Source: Toxoplasma gondii ME49
Lineage: Eukaryota; Apicomplexa; Conoidasida; Eucoccidiorida; Sarcocystidae
Assembly: GCF_000006565.2 (NCBI RefSeq)
Contig: NC_031477.1
Location: forward strand, 4,305,137-4,369,136
DNA: 64,000 bases
Direction of reading: 5' to 3'
The translations under genes were made by a program, and so were the position numbers. Shown piece after piece: positions 36,786-49,700 of this stretch; position 1 is the stretch's first letter; every line of letters starts with the position of its first letter. The notes beneath the pieces were generated by a model. That model saw only the letters and a list, made by a program, of their open reading frames with translations, was not told the DNA's origin and searched no databases.

Positions 36786-39700
36786 CTAACTGCCTCCGGC
36801 CCCGGCTCTCGCTTCCCAGGCCTTCCTCCGCGCTTCTTTCAGGGCTGCGCGATCTTCCGCTGCAGCTTTTTGGCGCCGTGCGAAATTCGCGAGTCGCCTC
36901 TCCTGGCGTGTCATATTTCTCTGATCCGGATCTTTCATACGGCCGCGCATCCGGTTTCTTCTTCTCCGGGACGACGTATGGGACCGCATAAACGGGCTGT
37001 GCACGTCGTACGGCGTACTCGCTCCAGATGTTTTAGTCACCACACTTTGTCCGAGCATCATGGCCACATCCATCGCCGCCTCGATGGCTTTGAGTCTCCT
37101 CGTCTCCACACTGAGATCTCGTGAAGGGTCTGCATGCGTTTCCCCTGCGCTCTCCAGCGACACTCCAGGCGGTGACTCAACGCTTTCCACATCGCCACGC
37201 AGTTCGGGTTTTTCCGCATCCGCCATCACGTTTCCTTGCGTAGCTACACGCTGCAGAGTTTCCCTCAGTACAACACCCTTATCCCGCAGATGCTGAAGAA
37301 CCCGGCCTTGCCTTCTGAGCAGCTGCCCCGCTACGACCGCTTCGACCTCGCGGGTCGGGTTCGCCCAATTTACCCATCGACTTTGGACGTTGGTGGCGGT
37401 CTTTCTCCCCCGCCACTTGTGCAGGCCTTTCGCCGACGACCACCAAGGAATTGGGGACGCTGCAACGCTCGCTGTCATGGGCGGCAGGCGGTATCCTCTA
37501 CGCAACACATCGTCAAGCGCTTCTACGTCAGCAGAGCGCAGAATATCTTCGGCTTTGTCTTCTCCACGACAAAGCCCGCGCGTGTCTCGTAACGATGCTT
37601 CTCTACGTTTAGAGAGTCTTCGCACTCGCTCTTCCTGCTGCTCTCCATGTTGCTCTGCGCAATTCTCTGCCGGCTTCATTTCCTCTGCATCTTGTCCGAC
37701 GTCAGGACTGGCAGCTTCTTCAAAAGCGAGATTTCCATCTTGCTGTCCTTCATTCTGTCGGCCACCCACGTCGCTGTCTTCAGACACTGCACTTGAGTCT
37801 GGTTCTTGGTCACCAGCAATCCATCTCTGCGCCTGAAGCGCGTATTGATTTTTCCAGTACCGCGCAGCTAGCAGCGACCACCGTTCCATCTCACGAATCC
37901 ATCGGTGGGTTTCTTGATCTCGCATATTTCGCCGCCACGCGAAGTACATGCGGCGATTTTGTAGGCTCTTCAGCCTCCAGTCGAGTTTGCGGGAAGAACG
38001 CTTTAGCCGCCGCCTGCAAACGAACATTTCGCAGCAGACAGTCATCTTCCCGTCCACTAATGGATCGCTACCACACATGTACACGTTGCCACACGCACAG
38101 GGAAGTTTTCAGAAGTCGCAAATATTCTCGCGGGGTTCACTCTTTGCCGTGGGCATTCATTCAGAAGCGTAACAGGCACTACACAGTTCTAGAGGAAGGT
38201 CCGCAGTTCCTCACGACTCTCCCGTTTGACAGAGTCAGTTTTCTCGCTTCTGCGGTTTCGTGAACGAGGCAGGGTGGTGAACAACACCGCATATGATGCA
38301 GAATCCGCACTTCAGGCAGCGCGTGAACGGAAAGGCACCGTTCAAAGCAGCAAGGAAGGTGAAGCATATAGTCTTCTGTCGGCAAAGTGCTCACGGCCCG
38401 CAGCTTCTATCCAGCTTTTCGATGTCAAGGCACTCGAAACAAGGCCCCTGCGTTCCCTCGGAAATCCCAGTCCGGGAGAAGTGCTGCCGTACCCAAGCAG
38501 GCAATCTGAATATTGTTGGTGTTGGCTATGAATTTCTGATTACACGCAGGTCTCTAAACCCTTCATTCACTTGCATCGTTGTGTATCGACGAAACACAGA
38601 CGACGACTGATACTCGTTCGCTGTGGCTCTCCTTGCCGTCACCCTCATTCCCTGAGAAGGGGTGTTTACCAGGGAATTCCAAGTCGAAACGCGTACAAAG
38701 CGGAGGCGCAACGTAAACGCGGATGTGCGCGCGGACACTATTTCACTGTTACTACCCTGTGTCCAATGTGAGCCTCCTTGACCCTTCAGTTTAGGCAGAC
38801 CTGTAGATTGTCCGGAGTCAGTGCAACCGAAAAAAGCTGTTCGGCCAACTCACCTGTACCGTAGGCTTGCTTGAATTGTCGTGAACTGGGGATACTCGTA
38901 GTGCGCGTCGCGTACCCAAGTCCGGAAGTCGCGCCTGAGCTTGGCGGGCGGCCGAGGCAGCTCCACAGGCGGCGGCGCCTCGCCTTTGAATCTTCTGCAT
39001 TTCGGCGGTTTGGTTTTCCGCGGATTCGCCGGATAGAAGGGACCACGAGGCTGGAGTGTCGGGAAGGGCGATCGGGGATGCCACCTGGGAAGCTTCGCCG
39101 GCACTGGTGTCACTCGCTTCGCTGGAAAGGAAGGCCAGTACGGAGACTCGGGCGGGATTTCTGGGGAAGGTCCCGGCTCAGTCAAGGAGCCGAAACGACT
39201 CCGCACTTTCGATGGATCCAAAACAAACTGTTCCTCCTCCTGCTGCTCCTCGCTTTCTTCGTCTTCCGCATCTCCGGCCGAGATGCCGGCTGTGGGTCGG
39301 CGTTTCGCGAAGAGGGCAGAAGCCGCCCCTGCCAGAGACACACGAGACAGGATCGATGACCACGAAGAAAGCCAGGTCGTTTCGTGAGGAGTCAAAAAGC
39401 AGTCTGAGGCGGCAGGCGGGCTGCACGTGTTTGCAGAGCTACACACAGACCACTGTGGTGCACGGCCTCCGCAACCACGCCAGCGATTCCCGAATTCCCC
39501 AAGTGAGGCCACGGCGGAAAAACCAAACTGCATGCGGCCGTGCGCGGACAACACTGGAAAAGTCAGGTGCTCAGGGGCGAGGACGGGAAATGCCCGGCTG
39601 CGATCGACTGTTCTCCAGGACTGAGAGCGAAACCGAACTGCGGAGCCGGGGTTCCGGAGGGGTTTCACGGACCCCCCTGTGGCAGGAACGCCAGGAGAAA

Positions 39701-40019
39701 ACGGGAAAAGTTGAAATGCAAGAAACCGCAAGATGTGCGGTGAAAGCAACGTTGAAGAACATGCAGAATGCGGTGTCGCTCGACGAGTCTGCGCGGAGTA
39801 CGCAAGACGTCGAAACACCCACGGTTGTTGTCCACAAAGAATATCCGTACCCACCCGAAAGCGGGGCAGTCGGTCTGTGCGGGTGAGCGCTAGGCTACAG
39901 ACACTCTGAGTGCTGCAGGCGAGAGCCAGGAGAAATGCCAGACAAAAGAACACATGTGCACAGATCCATCGCACCTGTCTGCAATCAGACATTGTGGGAA
40001 GCGACCACGGAAGGGGCAT
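36786..40019 (-). CDS. Secreted, probably apicoplast-targeted protein of unknown function, 2 exons
   Basis: Exon 1 is 40019-38854 and exon 2 is 38013-36786. The split AG/G codon keeps frame and gives 797 residues. A second ATG at 39992 starts MSDCRQVRW directly before the hydrophobic core AHVFFCLAFLLALACS, the better signal-peptide start (788 residues). A long Arg/Ser/Pro-rich, acid-poor stretch follows, as in plastid transit peptides. Then come an acidic patch (DAEDEESEEQQEEE), a proline-rich part, and a basic conserved-looking block across the splice site (FRTWVRDAHYEYPQF, LDWRLKSLQNRRMYFAWRRN). The C-terminus is very basic and helical (RRRRNRMRGRMK, RQERRLANFARRQK). No known domain is recognised. 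The basic aromatic block would suit RNA or ribosome binding in the plastid, but this is inference. Confidence 0.75.
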
Positions 40020-43000
40020 CGCCCTTCGCTCAGAAAAAGCGGAGAAAACGGGTGACGATGTGCACAAAGAAACTCTTGAAATAGAAAAACGAACGGCCGT
40101 GTGTCGGTGGCTCACTGTACGAGACCAGTGCGAGACCTCAGGCAATTCGAATAACGACAGCCGCGTGCAACAGGGAAGGTGGTGGGATACAACTCAGAAT
40201 AATAACTGAAACCATGTTGACAGCGGGGAAGAGCAAACGGACAGGTACTGAGAAAGCATATAGAAGGACGGGTGAGAGAGGGAAGTAAAAGATCAGATGT
40301 GAGAAGGCGGAACCGGGGTGGGAGCAGAGCGAGGCAAGGAAGATCGATGGTGAGGAAACGGAGGGGAAGCGAAGACGCAGAGACAGACTGACGGAAACGC
40401 CGAGAAAGACTGGTAGACAAGAGAGCCGACGAGTGTCGTCATATTAGAAGCACCCCCTCAGGCCTCCACATCGACGACTCCGATGGAGTACGCGAACATT
40501 CACGAATTGTTAAAGCATTTTCTTTTTAAAAATACAGATGGCGACGGTGAACGTTCCGGCCATTCGAACGGAGCCGTCTTGTGTTCATGCATGTGGTGAA
40601 ATCGCTTCCCGGCAATCGTGAACAGTTGGGGAAATGGCTGTGCTCGTCTCGTCCCACGGAAATCTGCTGTTGCACGCACTTTTCCATCCTCAAGAAAATT
40701 CCTTTGTTCCAAAGAGATAGACCGCAAAAATGGAAAACACAAGAAATCAACTGGAGCACGTCTCCTGGGTCCCTCTTGCTGCTGCTTCTCGGCAAGCCCT
40801 AGACGGTGTGCGCTGGCGTGACGCGCCCTCGGGACGACACGCCGTGGCGAAGCCAAACGCAGACAGAAATTGAGCTGTTGCTTGAGAAACAAATGTCAAG
40901 CGAGGCTGTTTATTGTTAGGACGATATCCTTGACGTTATGGGAAGAGGTCTATTACTGACTAATACTCATTAATTATCTGTGGGAACGCGTAAATCTGTT
41001 GCTGCTTGGATCGCGCCACGGTCCCCTCTGACAACTCCTGCAGAAACACGTTTTCAACCTTTTTGCACTTTTCGTCGCCTCAGCATAACGTTCTCCCTAG
41101 GTATTACACCTCTGTGACAAAGAAATATACTTGCGAGGTGTGGTTCCCCCACCCTTGCGTTCCTGCTTCAGCGGCCCTGGTCAAGGCGTGTTTTTGCCTG
41201 TCTTGCGGCAGCTTTCCTGACTCGGGTTCGCGTGTCTTCTCCCACACTGGAGTGACGGGTGGATACAGCACTACTCAGCTTTGCTTTTCCTTTGCCCCCC
41301 TTTTTTTCTGAGATTATCCGGTTGCAGGCGGCGACAGGCAGGCCTGGAGCTGCTCACTCTCAAAACCTATTGCCGTCGGTAGTGCTCTCTGCACAAAGAA
41401 TGAGACACCTCCTGCCTCTGTTGCGTTATGGGGAATCGCGTGAGGAAATTGGTGATTCGCCTTCATGAGAATCAAAAATTCCTACCCTCGGGTCGAACTG
41501 AAAAGTTCTGGGCAATGGATACAAGTAGCCGTGGCGAGAAGGACCGGGAAAAGGCAGCAAGTTAATGCAGCCTTCTGTGTGCTTGTGCGAGAGGCAGCCA
41601 GCGACAGGTTATGTGCAGAGGCGTGCTCCATGAGCAACGGCACTACTGTTTTCATCTTCATCTTTCGATTTCGACAATTTAAAGCATCGCCATCAGACAC
41701 AGCGGATTCTGCACACCAGACAGTAGCAAAGAAAAACGAGGAGAGAGGCACAAAACGGAAAATATCGGGCTGCTGTATCGCGGTTTCGGCGCTGCACCTA
41801 GGCGCCCGTGCCAGATGTTGCCCTCCGAGCTACGGCTTTCTCGTTCGCATGGACGAATTCCCGTTTTTCTGTGCCTGTTTTTTCTTCGGCAGAGATGCTT
41901 TCCGGAATTGTTTTGTTACAGAGTGCCACTTCAGGAACAAGGAGGACGAATTGCCGTCCGCCGTGCCTGACATCTGGTCAACGAGCTTCGAAGCTCGACC
42001 TCGATCGGGACGCGTAGCCGCGTCGAGCGCTGCGTCGATTCTCGCGCTTTGCCCCGAGCAACGGGCAAGCACGTTCACCGTCCTGTCACATTTTCTCCAT
42101 GGCAGAGATGCCTTTCCTGGCAAGGCTTCTGAGTTGTTTCTCTTCGCTACCGTGTGGCCATGTCGCTAGGCGGACCTCTCCTGAGTTTTGCGAAAGTTTT
42201 CTACTGTTTCCTCTACCTGACAGCATATCTCGCTGCGCTAGAAAAAGTCGCAATCGCATGCACAGCTTTTTCCCTTCTTTGCTCGATCGGAAATACCGTC
42301 TTTCTCTTCATATCCTTTCCTTGCAGGAAACGCCTCAGTCCCGCAGCTCCCTGCGCGTCGACCGTTTGTTGCACCGCCTTGATTTTGTGCTGTGCGTACA
42401 CCACAAGCCGCTGTTGCCGCGTCCGTTCTGCACAGCATCTCTCCAGTTTCGAAAATTCTCGTGAGCGGGAATCTTGTGCAGAACAATCCGCTGTCTAGGC
42501 CGTCGACAAGAAAGGATTTGCACTCGGATCATCGTCGGCAGTCAGCACAGCCGTTCCTGCCGTCGATACTTCCTCAGACAGACGTCATCACGTGTTCAAC
42601 CGCAGAGGCATCTTGTATTCGTACGCTGTTTGGTGGTCCAGGGACGACCGTTGATCGCATTTTCACTTTGGTTCACCCTTGTGTGACAGTTCCACAGCTC
42701 ATATACGGGCGGCGCTGCTTCATGTCGCACCAGAAAAAGTATATTCTGTAGGTCCGACCTCTTGAGGCCGTCGCGGTCCCAACCCCGTCTCCCATCTCTG
42801 CCCGATGCAGAACGTAGCTCTGTGTGAACGTGAAAATTCAGATAAGGATTATTTCTCGGTGAGCATAGAGTATGTTTGCATATCTACACCATACAAGATG
42901 ATGTAATAGCACGTCCTTAGACACGCCGGTTGCCTTTCGTGCGTGTGCGTCCATGTATGCGTGAACGTGTCCCCGTCTAGGTTTAGACACTCAGAGGCGG

Positions 43001-43772
43001 TACTTTTTGGAATTGTATCGGTTTTTCAACTTTCGGCCGCAGCGCTGAAGCGCGCGCCTCTTTTGCGGGCACACCCTTTTTCTGTTTCCGTTCTGCCGCG
43101 CTGCGGAGAGCCCCCTCACCTGGGTCATTTCAGGCGGGCGTAGGTTCTCACACAGCTTCCCTTCACCGTTCGACTTTATCTCGACCATCTGGGACACGAA
43201 TCTCAAACGTGGCGAGCTTCTGCGGCACCTTACGGCTCGTATCTTTGCTGCCTCGTCATCTCTTGCTGTCTACGTCTGCGTGATGCCTTTCTCTCGAAGT
43301 CTCCGTGATCCACCCAGTTAATCTCCTCAGCCTTCCCTCCCTCAACAGTTTCTTCTGTTCGTTTGTAGCTGTTTATCGAGTGTACAGGCAGTCGAGTCTC
43401 TGAACCTTCCCCGCATCTTTATTGTTCTTCTCGAATCTGTGTCCACGGAACGCTCGCGTTGCTCGAGCCAGGGGCATTCGACCTCATCGGTTTTTCTCTT
43501 TTTCCCAGGGAAGCAAGTCTTCCGACTCTCTGACTTCTTCCAGAGCTTACAGTCACTCGCTCTCATTGTTTCGTCTCGTCTCTCTGTCGGCCTCTGTTGT
43601 TCGGTCCTCCAGAAGGGCAGTGCAAGGACGTCAAGCGAGTTTGTGTTATCCGGGACCGAAGGGGAAGAACGAATTTACAAGAAAGGAAAGGGAATGTACA
43701 GAAGAAAGGGAGTGCGAGAGAGAGGGAGTCGATCCGACTGTGCTTTCGCATGAGATACCTTCGCAAGGCAAC
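40020..43772. other. Intergenic region between divergent genes
   Basis: The secreted-protein gene (minus) and the Arf-like gene (plus) diverge from here, so both promoters and 5' UTRs should lie inside. Long pyrimidine-rich stretches (41.0-42.5 and 43.3-43.6 kb) create chance frames, including a 234-codon plus frame (41465-42169) and a hydrophobic 115-codon plus frame (42154-42498) with Cys/Leu/Phe runs. Neither shows a family motif or splice partners. Confidence 0.45.
43577..43583 (-). promoter_or_regulatory. Candidate WGAGACG promoter element (reverse) upstream of Arf-like gene
   Basis: CGTCTCT on the plus strand reads AGAGACG on the minus strand. It lies about 190 bases before the ATG of the Arf-like GTPase gene, in a pyrimidine-rich leader. 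A chance match is possible. Confidence 0.25.
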
Positions 43773-46700
43773 ATGGGGAATGCCTTGAGCAACGGCATTC
43801 AAAGCGGCCTGAGTATGTGCTGCAGTAAAAATGTCTATCAGATCCGCGTGGCTGGTCCCGCCCAGGCAGGAAAGACATCCATCATCAAATGGATGAAGTA
43901 CAGGCAATTTTTTAAGCTGGCTCCGACTGAAGGTACGCCCACAAATTGATGCATCGCGGAATGTGGAGTCGCAGAGTGTTCGTTCTCAAGCATCCATGTG
44001 CGTCTGCGTCTCAGCGAATCCTGTTGGTACGTTGCATGCAGTTTGCCTTCCAAATAAAGTGAAACTGCGTTTCGCAGAAACGACTCAGGACTCGTGGAAG
44101 CTGCAGAGGCAACACGTATCAGGCAATAGTTTTTACGTGCGTGTGGAGCTGTGTCTGCAGTTAGTTGCACATCGGCACATACACTGTGTATCCAATAACG
44201 TTCGAGAGAGCAAAACGATGCGTATGTATTCCTGGGAATATATGTATGTATATTTCACATACGAATATGCTTGCACGCTTACCGAGACCACGTTTCTTCC
44301 TAGCGGAGAGGCACCATCGGCCGACGCAAAAGGCGTGCGAGTTGCTGCTTGTATCGGAGAAAAAAACTGCTACGTTTTCCAGCGTGAAAGGCCTGATCGT
44401 CGTGCAAGAGCGAGGAAGCTCGCCCTTCACTTCCAATAGAGGGATTTTGAATCGTTTCACACTTTGCATTCGTTGTCTGTGTGGTCCAGGCTTGGAAGTG
44501 GACCGCGTCGACTACCCCGACACCGCTCTTGTGATGTGGGATACAAGGCAACACTTCGAGGACATGGTATGCTCTGGCACCTCTGTCCAGTCGAGTGTTT
44601 TAATCAGACTTGCATCTGCGCCCGGGTTTCACAAGTCCTCTTGGACTGTGCCAACAACTCGTGAAGCGGACAGAATGTTGCATGCATTCTCCAGTCTAGA
44701 TGAAGCAGGCAGTTGATTGGTCGTTGCTGTAGCCTGCTTCTCAGCGGAAAACACTTGAACCAGCAGCCGCCACATTCGCCTTGCACTCGTCCTGGCAGGT
44801 CCAGTAGGCGTGTTATGTTGTCGGTATGTGGCGACCGCTTATAATTGTGTATATATATATATATATATACGCACAAGCATGTGCTATTACTGAGGTATTA
44901 GTCGGTAAGGATTATCTGTATGTGCGCCAATATGTGTTAGTGTGGTAACCGTGAAGTGTCAGCTGTCACCCCAATTAAACGAGTAGGTAAATGTTTGGCT
45001 ACCTCTGCATACATCAATGTGTCTGCTCCTGTGGCTATGTACACACACTTGCCTTTGTTCGCTGCCGTGACTTGACGCCAAACTGATATACTGTAGCAAG
45101 TGTTTCTGTGTTACTTTGTCCTTTCTCAGGTCCGTCCGCACCACCTGGACATCAGAGGAATTATCTATGTCGTGGATAGCTCCGACCCCGGTCGGCTTCG
45201 AATCGGTGAGTTTTTTCAAGTAAAGAATCAAGCTCTCAGCTATCCCGTAAGGCTTTCCTTCGACTTTCGACACATCCACCTGTTTGTTTCTGGGTCTACG
45301 AGAGCCCGGGAGGCGTCGAGTCCAGTGAAATTTCGTGTATGGGAAGGAGGTGTAGTTCGGTGACCGTGTCTCTACACTTTGGGGGCAAGGTTCTTCTATC
45401 CGTGTGTGTTGTAGCGCTTTCTGTCGCCAGTGCAAGTGTTGAGGATCCGACGGATGATTTTCTTTCGATCCCAGTGTGACAGTGTACTCAGAAATCCGCG
45501 AGTCAATTATGCAGAAGCAGTATCTACTGACAATGTGGCAACTACGAAGCATGGTTCATGATCGCCATGTTCTTGATGCTTTTGTACCGATCATATGGTG
45601 ACTTATTTGTATCCATCAACGTGTTGGGAATCCGGAAGTCGTTTTCTTTTGTTGCTTTGTCTGTCGCTTTTCTCGCAGCCACCCGAGCGCTAGACAGACT
45701 TTTGCGCGATCTCCCCGACGCCAGCGTGCTGTTGGTCTTTGCGGCGAAGCAAGATCGCCCTGGGGCGATGTCCGTGGCAGACATCCAGCATCAACTGCAA
45801 CTCCAGCAGTTGGTTGACAAAGAATGGTGAGATAAAGCGGACTGGCAGCACTGTTGTCTCTGGGGTTGCTGTAAAGTCCCCACATGTTTCAAGGTTCACT
45901 CAGTTTTCTTTTCGCATGAACACAGTGTGGCAAGAACGTGTAATGCTGGCCAGTAGAGTCCGGCGAGACCCGGTACGGAAGAAAACACAGCAGGTAGATG
46001 CTTTAGGCCTGGTAATTCTTTTGCGGTTTCTTCAGCGAACTTCACTCAAAAGTCGTGCAAGAGAAGTGGAGTGGCATGTTCCATCACCTATTTCTTTTCC
46101 TGCTTTCACTGACTGTAAACGGAGGTGCGGTTCGGTCGCGTGAGGCAGTCGGGAAACCTCGACACACGAATGTCTGGGGAAAGGTGTTTTTCTTTCTCAA
46201 GGCATTCTTTGATGACAGATTCTGCTGACAGAAGTGGAAGGTTGGCATTCAACCCCTTTTTCGTCCTACGAGCTCATGTTTTATTGTCTGTATCCAGGAT
46301 GCCGCTGGGTCACGCAGCGTGTATTTGAACAACCCACATTTGTGTACAAGCTGTACAAACACCATTTTCAGTTTGATGTGGTTTGCCTTTCGTGAAACCT
46401 CTCTAAATCTACATATATTTATATCTCTGTCCATGCATACATATATGTATATCCATTTGTATATTTGCAGCGCGGAAGCGGACGCGTGCGCGTCTACGGT
46501 ACTGTCCGTTCTGGACTGCCATGATCGTTGGTTGTTTTCTCAGTGGAATTAAGATTTAGCTCCACTGGACCAATAGGGCGTACTCATGCATTGGACATCT
46601 GCTGTAGGCGTTGCATGTGCGTTTCAGCGGCGTCTTCGCATGCAGCGCAAAGACCGGAGAAGGGATTGACGAAGGGATTGCGTGGCTGGTGCGACAGCTA

Positions 46701-46775
46701 CGGCAACAAGACGGCACCGGTTGCTGCTCGGCAGACCAGGCAATCCCGTGTTTTCTGCAACAGGTTCCGTCGTGA
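43773..46775 (+). CDS. Atypical Arf-like small GTPase, 5 exons (202 residues)
   Basis: Arf/Arl proteins are membrane-recruited GTP switches in vesicle and lipid traffic. Exons: 43773-43932, 44490-44566, 45130-45205, 45679-45826 and 46628-46775, with matching phases. The N-terminus MGNALS has the Gly2 and Ser6 of an N-myristoylation site and a downstream CC pair that could be palmitoylated. G1 is intact (GPAQAGKTS). G2 reads PTEGLEVD, where PTIGFNVE is usual. G3 reads WDTRQHFEDM, so the Gly-Gly-Gln of WDVGGQ is lost. G4 reads AKQD, where NKQD is usual. G5 is good (CSAKTGEG), followed by the normal C-terminal helix (GIAWLVRQLRQQ). The last exon was chosen because it aligns without gaps to Arl C-termini. 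The tail after RQQ is unusual. Loss of the catalytic Gln and the G4 Asn predicts slow hydrolysis or altered nucleotide binding. Confidence 0.85.
44850..44869. repeat. TA microsatellite in Arf-like gene intron
   Basis: About ten TA dinucleotides in intron 2 of the Arf-like GTPase gene. Confidence 0.9.
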
Positions 46776-49700
46776 AGAACAAAATACGTCTTGGAAGAAA
46801 CAACGAGGGCATCTATGCACTTCGTCGTTTGTGGCGACCGACGAACACACTCTCTTGTCAGAGGATTTGTTTCCGATGCTCACTCGGCAAGCGAGGATCT
46901 TTCGGTGGCCGTTGAGACTAGCGGCTATATCGACTCGCGCACCGATTTTTCAGTGGAAATGCAGGCGGCACCTTTGTAATCATTTGCGTTTATACCAGTA
47001 CATTTTGAATGCTATGTTTAAGCGCATCGTATCGATTAAAGCGAAGAGATGCTTTTCTCAATGCAGTGCCAGTGTGTGTCACTGCGATTTGTTAGCGCAC
47101 CGCCCGTTGCCGTTGGCGGGTGTCTCTCACATTTGAGCCGCAGTTCAGGCGAAACGAAGCAACACCGTGGCGTCATTCGGCAGTCCACGCGCGATACGTA
47201 GAACAGATTTGTCTGTGCACTGCAGCATTCTCTGTCACTAGCTGTTGTTCCCTTCTTCCATCTGATCCCGCTCTTGTGTCGCCTCTCATCATAGTAGCAA
47301 TGCCATTGCAGTTTGTTTTCGGAACCCCGGGAAAGTGAACGATGTTGTGCTCTGCTGGAAATGGTGCATTGCTGGGTGGTTATGAATAAGGCGTCACCTC
47401 GTGCATGTGTGCTAAACGGACAGACGGCGCATGGGTGGCCACAGGGTGAACAGGCGAGACACTGTTGCATTTTTCCTGAGAGAGGACCAGAGAAACGGCC
47501 TTTTGATGTGTCAGAATTATCTGCATGACTACGTGATTATAGATACGTACACCTGCCTTTACATATTTGCACATCTACGTTGTCATATGAAGGCGAGCGC
47601 GTGCATGTGGTTGAAGGTAGATGCACATGGTTGCATTGCTGCATGCACTTCCACGGCCAGCTAGATAGAGCGTTAGACAGACTACCTCTGTATCCTGTAT
47701 GTAAATACATTTTTGTACTGGATATCTACACAGATAGCAATGTCTTCAACTAAAATGCTGCTGGCCGTACTGATCTTATTGACGGGTGATAGGAAAGGAA
47801 ATCGCGGGTGAAGGAGACTTGGTGAAAGACTTTCGATCTGGATTTGCTGGCATTCGTGGAGGTGGCCTTTCAGAAGACCTTCCTCGTAGGAGGCCTCGGA
47901 GAGGAACGATTTAGCAAGCGGGCAGATGGATTTTCCGCCTTTTCCCATGTTTCGTGTAAAGTCAGTAAAAGGGCAATGTGTAGCACTTGCTGGGTTTTTC
48001 TCGTGGCCGTCTTTGGGATTTCATTCGGCCGTGAGAATGGAAGGCTTTGGCGTTTTTTTTCAACGAATGTTGTGTGCATTTTGCGAGTACCGCCGCCTGT
48101 GGGGGGGTTTCGGGTTCAGAAGGAGGCTTTTCTGCGCATGATTTTGAAAAGGTCCCCAAGACCTCTGGTTTGTTGATTGTTCTATGAATAATTTGCCTTC
48201 TGCGGAAGAAGGGTACCTTTTCTTGTACTTACGAGACTGTCAACCGAGAACAGTTCTTTCCCTTTTCTGGAAACCCATATCTCTACACGATGAGAGACGG
48301 TTCAGCGATGTAGTAGCTGAGAGGTGTAACTTCTCTCTTACTCGACCATTCAGCGTTGTTTTTCTGCCTAGGTGGGTCGATCTTGCGTTTGTCTTTATAG
48401 AAAGCATTTAGCTTGAGCAGTGGCAGATGCGAACGCAGTTGTAGCACAGACTGTGTTTACATCCCGTCCGTGATTTCATAGACAAAGTCGGGCCGGTGGT
48501 AGAGATAACAATGATGATTGTAAGCGAGTGTGGGTTGAGCCATTTGTGGGCGTTGCTGAAAGTAGCCAATGCAAGGATTGTGGGCGATCGTCTTGTGACT
48601 TCCACCACTGTACAGCACAATCAAACGGCGGTCGCGGGAAGGTCGCCTTGACCGCAAGAAACACTGGAATCAGGTTTTTTCGAGGCGAAAATGAAGAGTC
48701 AATAGTGTGCACATAAGCGTACCGCGCTTCATGGTCGCTGAGAAGGTTGACTTCAAACTAACAGAGTGAGCGAAATTCATTGGAATTCCATGAGTCTATG
48801 TATCCTAGAGATAGTGTGACAATCGCCATATTGCTGCGTTGGTGCAGTCATGGGACAAGTTAGGCTAACCCTGATTCTGAGGGGCTCCGGATTAGCAGGT
48901 AGAGGATTCCGTGCTCCTTGTTTATAACGTCCATGTTTACCGGTCACTGTGCGAATTCCAAGAACGAATGCAGGACTGCAAGCGGCATTGTACGTTTGAC
49001 TGTTGTTTTGGCTGTTTTTCGTGTTCTCTTCATACTATAACACTGAGCAGGACATTCACACAAAGAACGCAAATTGCGATAGCCTGCGGAACGCCCGCAC
49101 AATTAAATTTTCGACTGGTTCCAGACACAACAGAGCAAAAGTCTAGCTCAAGCATTTATATGTCCTGCTACCGCAATAACAGGAATGTGAGGTGCAATTT
49201 GTTGAATGACGCCGAGTAGATGGTGTGTCCTCTAATTCACGTTGTTACTAGAGCTCTACGTTCCTCGCAGGTGATGTATCTTGGAGGAGACAGGATCTTG
49301 AATAGCTGGTTTTGGACACCGGAAGATTGTGGGGCTCCTGGTCGCAAAGAAATCTGAAAGGGGGTTCAGAGAAACCTAAGGGAATGAACGATGGGAATTC
49401 CTGTGGTGTAGGTCTGCAAGCAACATACCGGGTGCCTGAAACTCTCAGACTTACTGTTGCCTTGTCTCAGTCTCAAACTGGTATCGTTTCAGAGAAACAT
49501 GCGACTTTTCGTGTTTTGCAGGAATCTGCACGAGGGTCATGCAGTTCCGACGAATTGGTAAGACGCTAGGGCAGGGCATATTCGGTATATTTGGTAAAAG
49601 GGCATGCAGGGAGAGCACCTCCCTCAGCACAACCCTGCAAAATCTGAAAAAGGCTCGTATGACCATTCGCTGTCCACGAACTAAATATTCGGAATACGTG

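Noticed and set aside
38871..39886. Long plus-strand frames (162 and 276 codons)
   Set aside because: Antisense shadows of exon 1 of the minus-strand secreted-protein gene, which has a signal peptide and a phase-matched intron.
41465..42169. 234-codon plus-strand open frame
   Set aside because: Lies in pyrimidine-rich leader-type sequence with Phe/Cys/Ser bias and no motif; likely chance.
42154..42498. Hydrophobic 115-codon plus frame that could be a small membrane protein
   Set aside because: Hydrophobicity follows from the T/C-rich composition; no conserved features or strong start context.
46471..46552. Alternative last exon for the Arf-like gene (good acceptor after TTTGCAG, 26 codons then TAA)
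   Set aside because: It lacks the G5 motif and C-terminal helix, whereas the exon at 46628 aligns without gaps to Arl proteins (CSAKTGEG). It may be a rare splice form but is not the main exon.
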